A stretch of 36,087 bases of DNA from Oscillibacter sp. (GTDB lineage Bacteria; Bacillota; Clostridia; Oscillospirales; Oscillospiraceae), in assembly GCA_020025475.1 (NCBI GenBank), contig JAHHSA010000013.1, forward strand, positions 1-36,087, written 5' to 3'. How positions within the stretch are numbered: position 1 is the first letter of the stretch; each line of letters starts with the position of its first letter. The position numbers and the translations under genes were made by a program. This document shows, piece after piece, positions 30,962 to 36,087 of this stretch. Under the pieces are notes generated by a model that saw only the letters and a program-made list of their open reading frames with translations, was not told the DNA's origin and did not search any database.

Positions 30962-33112
30962 ATGTCGCCACAAAGCGATAAAATTTCATACGAAGATCTG
31001 ATGGGCACCACTGATGTGCCAGCATCGGATGACACCTACTCCCTGGAGGACATTCTGGCCGAGTACGGCGGCAGCCGTCAGCAGGCCATCATTCGGGATG
31101 TGGAAAAGGCCGTCGCTTCCCCTGACGAGGAGCCGCCCTCCCAGCCGGACTCCACGCCTCCGCCGGAGAAGAAGCGCTCTTTCAGGAAAACGGCCACTGC
31201 ACCGGTCCGGGAAACGGAGCCGGAGGACCCGCCGGACCCCATTCTGGAAGCCGAGCGCATTCGGCAGGAGGCCCAGAGCCGCCTGCTGGCCCAGGCCGCA
31301 GAGCTGCCGACACCACCCCGTCCCCTGTCGTTGGAGGAGGTGGTGGGCAGCACCGTGGAGGCCGTCATTGAGGATACGCAGGAACCCCTCCTGCCCCCCA
31401 AGCGGGGTCTCTTCTCCCGACGGAAACTGCCGGATACGGAACAACTCTATGCCAAAGCGGAAGAGCCGGTAAAGAAAGAAAAGCCCCCGCGTCCGGAGCG
31501 GCCTGTGGAAGAATCTGCCGCCAACTATCGGGAGGCCTTCCGCCGTCAGAGCGGCCCCCTGTCCCTGGCCTTCCTGCTGGCTCTGCTGCCCCCCGCCGCC
31601 CTGCTGGCAGAGCAGTCCGGCGTGGTAATTCCTTACTGGAGCGGGCAGCCTCGCATCCAGGCGCTGGTTCTGTTGGTGCTGCTGGTGCTGGAAGCACTGG
31701 CCTGCCGCCACGTCTTTTTCAAGGCCATGCGTGTTCTGACCAGGAAAAGCTTCACCAGCGAATGTCTGGTGTCTCTCTCCGTGGTGGTCTCTGCCCTGGA
31801 CTGCATCGCTGCGCTGATGCTGCCCACCCGGACCGCCGCCCCCCCCTACGCTGGTGTTACGGTCCTGACCCTTGCCTTTGCGCAATGGGGTCTTTCCCGG
31901 GAGAGCAGGGGAATGTACGACACCTTCCGCACCGCAGCACTGGACGAGGAGCCGCCCTATCTGGTAACAGATACCGGACGGGGCGCCTGCAAGCAGAAAG
32001 GCACCCTCTCCGGCTTTACGAATACGGCCCTGGGAGAGCACTTCCCCCTGTTGGCACAGACAGTCCTGATGCCGCTGGTGGCTGTAGCCACCCTGGTCTT
32101 TGCCGGGCTCAGCTCTCTGGGGCAGGGCCGGGGCGGTGACTTTCTGCTGAATTGGTCAGTACTGCTGTGCGCAGGCAGTACCCTGTCCCTGCCTCTGTGC
32201 TGGAGTCTCCCCTTCTCCCGCCTGGCACGCCACCTGCAAAAGGCCGGCTGCGCCGTGGCAGGCTGGAAGGGTGCAGAGGCCATCAGCCGCCGCAAGACCA
32301 TGATTCTGGGTGATACGGACCTTTTCCCGCCCGGCACCATCCAGCTTAATGGCGTGAAGGTGTATGGTGAGGAACTGAAAAAGGTCACTGCCTACGCCTC
32401 TGCCCTGACTAAGGCCGCAGGCTGCGGTCTGGATCGCCTGTTTGAGGGACTGCGCCGCAGCGAGGGTGGCTGGCCCGAGGAGGTAGACGACTTCGGCTTC
32501 TATGAGGAGGGCGGCTACTCCGGCACCATTCACGGGGAGACCGTCCTTCTGGGCACCGCCTCCTTCATGCGCAAGATGGAAGTCCGGCTGCCCGGTGACA
32601 TCAACCTGAAAACTGGCGTCTTTCTAGCAGTGGACAAGCATCTTGCAGCCGTCTTTGCTGTGAAGTACAACGCTTCAGAAAACGTGGACTTCGCCCTGCA
32701 GATGATGCGGCGCTGCCACATCACCCCCATTCTGGCCTCCCGGGACCCCAACATCACCCCGGCGCTGCTGAAGCGAAAGTTTGCCAAGAATCTGAAGTTG
32801 GAATTTCCCTCCCTTTCCGACCGGGTAGCTCTCAGCGAAGCGGAGCTGGACCGGGACCTTCCCCGGGCTCTGCTATTTCGGGAGGGCCTGCTGCCCTACG
32901 CGGAAACCGTGGCGGGCAGCCGACGCCTTTGCAAAGCCGTTCGACGCGCCGCTGGACTTTCCCTCTTCGGCAGTGTGGCCGGTGTCATTCTGGTCTTTTA
33001 TCTGGTGTTCCTCAGTTCCTATTCCCTGATGAGCACCCTGGCCATGGACGTCTTTCTCCTGCTGTGGACCCTGCCGGTATTCCTGCTCTCCGACTGGACA
33101 GGACGCTATTAA
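30962..33112 (+). CDS. Degenerate P1B-type ATPase-like membrane protein (catalytic motifs lost)
   Basis: 716 residues. The N-terminal ~195 are Pro/Glu/Lys-rich and probably disordered and cytosolic. Then come about eight hydrophobic segments (roughly 198-216, 232-250, 265-287, 294-310, 364-384, 394-417, 663-684, 688-710). Residues about 405-456 (STLSLPLCWSLPFSRL, then GCAVAGWKGAEAISRR and MILGDTDLFPPG) track the P1B-ATPase stretch from the metal-site helix through GilvKggeaiE to DKTGTLTxG, but CPC is PLC and DKTGT is GDTDL, so the phosphorylated Asp is gone. Residues 520-610 track the nucleotide/P-domain end, with TGDN replaced by SRDPN, and AETV (647-650) leads to the last helices. The loop where the TGE actuator domain belongs is only about 50 residues. 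Start ATG 30962 with GAGGG about 6 bases upstream. A non-pumping structural or regulatory role is inferred. Confidence 0.75.
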   Translation: MSPQSDKISYEDLMGTTDVPASDDTYSLEDILAEYGGSRQQAIIRDVEKAVASPDEEPPSQPDSTPPPEKKRSFRKTATAPVRETEPEDPPDPILEAERIRQEAQSRLLAQAAELPTPPRPLSLEEVVGSTVEAVIEDTQEPLLPPKRGLFSRRKLPDTEQLYAKAEEPVKKEKPPRPERPVEESAANYREAFRRQSGPLSLAFLLALLPPAALLAEQSGVVIPYWSGQPRIQALVLLVLLVLEALACRHVFFKAMRVLTRKSFTSECLVSLSVVVSALDCIAALMLPTRTAAPPYAGVTVLTLAFAQWGLSRESRGMYDTFRTAALDEEPPYLVTDTGRGACKQKGTLSGFTNTALGEHFPLLAQTVLMPLVAVATLVFAGLSSLGQGRGGDFLLNWSVLLCAGSTLSLPLCWSLPFSRLARHLQKAGCAVAGWKGAEAISRRKTMILGDTDLFPPGTIQLNGVKVYGEELKKVTAYASALTKAAGCGLDRLFEGLRRSEGGWPEEVDDFGFYEEGGYSGTIHGETVLLGTASFMRKMEVRLPGDINLKTGVFLAVDKHLAAVFAVKYNASENVDFALQMMRRCHITPILASRDPNITPALLKRKFAKNLKLEFPSLSDRVALSEAELDRDLPRALLFREGLLPYAETVAGSRRLCKAVRRAAGLSLFGSVAGVILVFYLVFLSSYSLMSTLAMDVFLLLWTLPVFLLSDWTGRY

Positions 33113-33124
33113 ATCCCAACGCAG

Positions 33125-33162
33125 AAAGATCCCCGAATGTCTCAACATTCGGGGATCTTTTT
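33125..33162. terminator. Bidirectional intrinsic terminator between convergent genes
   Basis: AAAGATCCCCGAATGT (33125-33140) pairs perfectly with 33145-33160 around CTCA, then TTTTT on the plus strand. It ends the P-type-ATPase-like gene and lies next to the HAD gene stop at 33170. Confidence 0.93.
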
Positions 33163-33169
33163 GATCAGT

Positions 33170-33820
33170 TTACAGGCTCCGGGCCGCCTCCGCCCAGTCC
33201 GTGATCGTCTCGTCTGCCCGCGCCCGCAGGCAGTCCCACTGAGCGGCACTGCCGTCGTCGTAGACGCCCGCCACATAAAACCCGGCATCTCTGGCAGTCT
33301 CCGCCGCAAACAGGACATCCTCATAGACCACGGTCTGGCAGGGCTGCGCGCCCAGGCGGCGGGCCGCTTCCAGATAGACGTCAGGCCGGGACTTTCCCAC
33401 GCCCACCGCATCGCAGGAGAGGAAGAAGGAAAAATAGTGCGCAACGCCCAGCCGCTCCAGGCAAATGCGCACCAGGGGCTCAGTGGTGGCAGATGCCACA
33501 CACATAGAGACTCCCCGCTGCCGCAAAGCTTCCAGATACGTCTCCACTCCGGGCTTTAGAGGCACATCCTTTCGGTAGTGCCTGTCCATGACGCTGTTCA
33601 TCTCCGCCATGGCGCTCTCCGGCGTGCAGGGCAGGTCAAATTCCCGGACAAACAGGGCAGAGGATTCCTCCATCGTCATGGGCTTTACCCGCTGCAGGAT
33701 GCCCTCAATATCGCCTGTAACAGCCTTGCTGGCAAGGAACTCCCGGCCCAGCTGCTGCCAATAGCCCATGGAATCCACCAGCGTGCCGTCCATATCAAAA
33801 ATTGCAAATTTTTTATCCAC
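33170..33820 (-). CDS. HAD-superfamily phosphatase (subfamily IA)
   Basis: A 216-residue HAD hydrolase with a C1 helical cap (about 15-85). Motif I FDMDGTLVDS gives nucleophile D9 and acid/base D11; motif II is VASATT, motif III lysine is in GKSRPD, and motif IV is VVYEDVLFAAETARDAG. The start is GTG at 33820, 8 bases inside the end of thiE with GGAG just upstream, so it is translationally coupled to thiE. No later ATG keeps motif I intact. By sequence it is phosphoglycolate/beta-phosphoglucomutase-like. Coupling to thiE suggests thiamin monophosphate phosphatase, a role shown for some HAD proteins in bacteria and plants. Role inferred. Confidence 0.88.
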   Translation of the reverse strand: MDKKFAIFDMDGTLVDSMGYWQQLGREFLASKAVTGDIEGILQRVKPMTMEESSALFVREFDLPCTPESAMAEMNSVMDRHYRKDVPLKPGVETYLEALRQRGVSMCVASATTEPLVRICLERLGVAHYFSFFLSCDAVGVGKSRPDVYLEAARRLGAQPCQTVVYEDVLFAAETARDAGFYVAGVYDDGSAAQWDCLRARADETITDWAEAARSL

Positions 33821-34475
33821 GCTTCTCCGTCACTTTCTTCGCTTTTTCCAGCATATCACGGGTGGCCGCCGCGGGGTCATCGGCTCCAAACAGGGCAGAC
33901 ACTACCGCCACACCGTCCACGCCGCTGCCGGAGAGGCGCATGATGTTGTCAGCGCTGATGCCGCCAATGGCCACCACCGGAATGTTCACCGCCGCCACAA
34001 TCTCCTTCAGATGTTCCATGGACAGGGGGCTTGTGTTCTTCTTGGTGGAGGTTGGGAACACGGCGCCCACGCCAATATAGTCCGCGCCGGCAGACTCAGC
34101 GGCTTTCGCCTCCTCCACATTGTGGGCGGTGATGCCCAGGATCTTGTCAGGCCCTATCAGCGCCCGGACGTCCCGGTCCATAATGTCGCCCTGCCCCACA
34201 TGAACGCCGTCAGCGTCACATTCCAGAGCCACCTCCACACTGTCGTTGACGATGCAGGGCACGTGATACCGCTTACAGATTTCCCGGAGCACCTCGCCCT
34301 CGGCCTCGATGGCGTCAGCGGTCAGGTTTTTCTCCCGGATCTGCAAAAAAGTAGCGCCGTTTTTCAGCACCGTCTCTACCACCTGGGGGAGCGTCTGGCC
34401 CTCTTTCAGCCAAGTCTGGTCGGTGATGGCGTAGAGCAGCATTCCCCGGCGGATCTCTTCTCTGGAAAAGCCCAT
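33813..34475 (-). CDS. thiE: Thiamine phosphate synthase
   Basis: A 220-residue TIM-barrel enzyme joining HMP pyrophosphate and thiazole phosphate into thiamin monophosphate. Signature segments are present in order: AITD at the first strand, FLQIREKN, IVNDSVEVALECDADGVHVG, GITAHN (the usual GVSxH with T), YIGVGAVFPTSTKKN and VVAIGGIS. ATG at 34475 has AAGGAG 7 bases upstream. The HAD phosphatase gene overlaps its end. No TPP riboswitch is visible in the 180 bases upstream, unlike the tenA operon in this window; a small hairpin (34501-34523) sits in the leader instead. Confidence 0.96.
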   Translation of the reverse strand: MGFSREEIRRGMLLYAITDQTWLKEGQTLPQVVETVLKNGATFLQIREKNLTADAIEAEGEVLREICKRYHVPCIVNDSVEVALECDADGVHVGQGDIMDRDVRALIGPDKILGITAHNVEEAKAAESAGADYIGVGAVFPTSTKKNTSPLSMEHLKEIVAAVNIPVVAIGGISADNIMRLSGSGVDGVAVVSALFGADDPAAATRDMLEKAKKVTEKRG

Positions 34476-34500
34476 CTCTGTTCTCCTTCTCGTTTCATAT

Positions 34501-34523
34501 CGCTTCCGCAGAACCGGGAAGCG
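34501..34523 (-). other. Small leader hairpin of thiE
   Basis: CGCTTCC (34501-34507) pairs with GGAAGCG (34517-34523), about 25 bases upstream of the thiE ATG. It could influence translation; there is no riboswitch consensus. Confidence 0.4.
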
Positions 34524-34614
34524 TCTTTCATTTTATGATGTCCACTATATCACAAAACCCGTTCCGCCGCAATGAACACCGCCCCTTTTTCAAGGTTCTT
34601 CTGGAACATTGGGC

Positions 34615-34650
34615 AAAAAACACAGTCTACCAAAGCAGACTGTGTTTTTT
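34615..34650 (-). terminator. Terminator of the amidohydrolase gene
   Basis: AAAAAACACAGTCT (34615-34628) pairs perfectly with 34637-34650 around an 8-base loop, with T-runs on both strands, just past the amidohydrolase stop at 34657. Confidence 0.93.
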
Positions 34651-34656
34651 AACCGC

Positions 34657-36012
34657 TTATCGGTTCAGATAGTCCCGGACCAGAGCATTGGCCTCCCGGG
34701 ATGCTTTCTCCTCGTCCGTGCCCACCAGATGGCCGTTTCGCACCGTCACCCTGCCGTTGACCACAGTGTAGTCCACCGCGCCCTTCCAGCCCACAGTGCC
34801 CAGCATAGACTTTGGGTCCAGATCCGCACCCACCAACTCCAACCGGCGGGTATCCAGCAGGAACAGATCGCCTGCCTTCCCCACTTCCAAGGAGCCGATG
34901 TCATCCCGCCCCAGGATACGGGCGGAGCCTGCGGTGGCCATTTTCAGTACGTCATAGCCGGTAGGTGCCCGATTGCTGGCGTGCAGGCGGTGCAGCAGAT
35001 AGCACATCCGCATTTCCTCCAGCAGGTTGGAACCGTCATTGCTGGCACTGCCGTCCACAGCCAGGCCCACCGGCACACCCAGCTCCAGCATCTCCGGAAT
35101 CCGGCAGACACCGGAGGAGAGCTTCATGTTGGAAATAGGGCAGTGTGCCACGCCGGTACCGGTCTCAGCCAGATGGCGCAGTTCGTCGTCATTAAAATGG
35201 ATTCCGTGAGCAAACCACACATCCGGACCGATCCAGCCCAGGGATTCCATGTAGGCCAGAGGTCGCATCCCGCAGCGCTCCGCCACAAATCGCTCCTCAT
35301 CCTTGGTCTCACACAGATGGGTATGGAGTCGTACCCCCAGTGCGCGGGCCAGCTTGGCAGACTCCCGCAGCAGATCCTCGCTGACGGAAAAGGGCGAACA
35401 GGGGGCCAGTGCCACCTGCTGCATGGAGAAGCGGGAGGGGTCATGGAATTTCTCCACCGCGGCCTGGCTGTCTTTTAAAATCTGGTCCACAGTCTGAACC
35501 ACGCTGTCAGGCGGCAGGCCGCCATCCTTTTTGCTCAAATCCATGCTTCCCCGGGAGGCAAACATACGGATGCCCAGCTCCCGGGCGGCGGCAAACTGAG
35601 CGTCCAGAATGCCCTCGGACCGGTTCTGTGGGAAGACATAGTGATGATCAAAGCAGGTCGTACAGCCGGTTTTCATCAGCTCACCCAGGCCCGTCAGAGA
35701 GCTGCTGTACACCACATCCCGGCCCAGGTTCTTCCAGATCTCGTAAAGGGTCCGAAGCCAGTCGAAGAGCTCCATATTCTGAACCTGGGGCAGGTTCCGG
35801 CTGAAAATCTGATAGAGGTGATGGTGGGTGTTGATCAGGCCAGGATAGACAATGCAGCCGGCGCCGTCAATGCGCTCGTCGGCCTGCTGCTTCTCCGTGC
35901 CGATATAGACGATCTCGCCATCTTGCATCAGCAGGTTGGCATTTTCATAGACGTGATCCTCGCCGTCACAGGTGACGATATGGGCGGCATTTTCAATCAG
36001 CAGACTTGCCAT
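34657..36012 (-). CDS. Amidohydrolase, 8-oxoguanine deaminase / ATZ-TRZ-like
   Basis: A 451-residue metal-dependent amidohydrolase of the aminopurine/atrazine deaminase group. Metal and catalytic residues are in place: H63 and H65 (PGLINTHHHLYQ), H230 (LHTHLCET) with E235, H269 (WFAHG), and D320 (AVDGSASND). HCPISNMKLSSG (290-301) and the region FSRNLPQVQN resemble 8-oxoguanine deaminases. They convert 8-oxoguanine to urate and ammonia, but related triazine and other purine deaminases share the motifs. ATG at 36012 has GGAGG 7 bases upstream; a longer frame to 36075 runs into its own promoter. Monocistronic with promoter and terminator. Cytosolic. Confidence 0.88.
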   Translation of the reverse strand: MASLLIENAAHIVTCDGEDHVYENANLLMQDGEIVYIGTEKQQADERIDGAGCIVYPGLINTHHHLYQIFSRNLPQVQNMELFDWLRTLYEIWKNLGRDVVYSSSLTGLGELMKTGCTTCFDHHYVFPQNRSEGILDAQFAAARELGIRMFASRGSMDLSKKDGGLPPDSVVQTVDQILKDSQAAVEKFHDPSRFSMQQVALAPCSPFSVSEDLLRESAKLARALGVRLHTHLCETKDEERFVAERCGMRPLAYMESLGWIGPDVWFAHGIHFNDDELRHLAETGTGVAHCPISNMKLSSGVCRIPEMLELGVPVGLAVDGSASNDGSNLLEEMRMCYLLHRLHASNRAPTGYDVLKMATAGSARILGRDDIGSLEVGKAGDLFLLDTRRLELVGADLDPKSMLGTVGWKGAVDYTVVNGRVTVRNGHLVGTDEEKASREANALVRDYLNR

Positions 36013-36047
36013 GGGAGTCCCTCCGTATCCATCTAAGTGATAGTTCC

Positions 36048-36075
36048 AGTCTATCATCTCCCCCAGGGCTGTCAA
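36048..36075 (-). promoter_or_regulatory. Promoter of the amidohydrolase gene
   Basis: On the minus strand TTGACA (36075-36070), 16-base spacer, TAGACT (36053-36048), 36 bases upstream of the ATG. Confidence 0.6.
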
Positions 36076-36087
36076 GGGGCGGCCCCC

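Noticed and set aside
34476..34656. Second TPP riboswitch upstream of thiE
   Set aside because: No CTGAGA or ACCTGAT...GATAATGCCA cores on the minus strand; only a small 7-bp hairpin.
1..36087. CRISPR array, tRNA, rRNA, phage or intact insertion sequence
   Set aside because: No regularly spaced repeats, tRNA cloverleaf consensus, rRNA core sequences, transposase or integrase motifs were seen.

Overview
The window looks like chromosome of a GC-rich gut clostridium, most likely Oscillospiraceae (Flavonifractor/Oscillibacter type). The reasons are the SCIFF six-cysteine peptide with its radical SAM maturase (a Clostridia hallmark), strong AGGAGG ribosome binding sites, consensus sigma-A promoters, SLH-domain surface protein, lipoprotein-type ABC binding proteins and many intrinsic terminators. 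The genus is not resolvable by eye.

Layout. 1-530: C-terminal three SLH repeats of a surface protein whose start lies outside the window. 531-956: no convincing gene, but an imperfect inverted-repeat pair. 957-4977 (minus): two CUT1-type permeases, a lipoprotein binding protein and a glycerophosphodiester phosphodiesterase, with a divergent AraC-type regulator at 5601-6413. This block is visibly more AT-rich than the rest. 6549-7769 (minus): an SDF/DAACS-family symporter. 8173-12244 (minus): an FbpABC/PotA-like importer (ATPase, fused double permease, binding protein), followed by a separately transcribed PHP-domain phosphoesterase (12508-13206, minus).

13321-18070 (plus) is a thiamin-precursor salvage operon: consensus promoter, TPP riboswitch with terminator, tenA, ATPase/permease/binding protein of the ThiZ/X/Y type, and an M20 amidohydrolase that fits the YlmB (formylaminopyrimidine deformylase) role. 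18095-19614 is an Orn/Lys/Arg decarboxylase-family gene. 19611-21395 is the SCIFF ranthipeptide locus (49-aa precursor, hairpins, radical SAM/SPASM maturase). 21755-25403 is a heterodimeric ABC exporter with one degenerate ATP site. 25971-27006 is a CorC/CNNM-type gene broken by an internal deletion and frameshift. 27163-29905 (minus): ftsH then a GNAT acetyltransferase. Divergent from ftsH are rlmB (30154-30921) and a 716-aa membrane protein that reads as a P1B-type ATPase stripped of its catalytic motifs. 33170-34475 (minus): thiE translationally coupled to a HAD phosphatase. 34657-36012 (minus): an 8-oxoguanine-deaminase-like amidohydrolase.

How the parts fit. Thiamin is the recurrent theme: uptake and salvage of a degraded pyrimidine (riboswitch operon) and condensation to thiamin phosphate (ThiE, with a coupled phosphatase). 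The SCIFF locus is a known RiPP class, with an exporter pair immediately downstream under its own promoter. The least explained gene is the pseudo-P-type ATPase at 30962-33112. All functions are read from sequence by eye; no database search was run.
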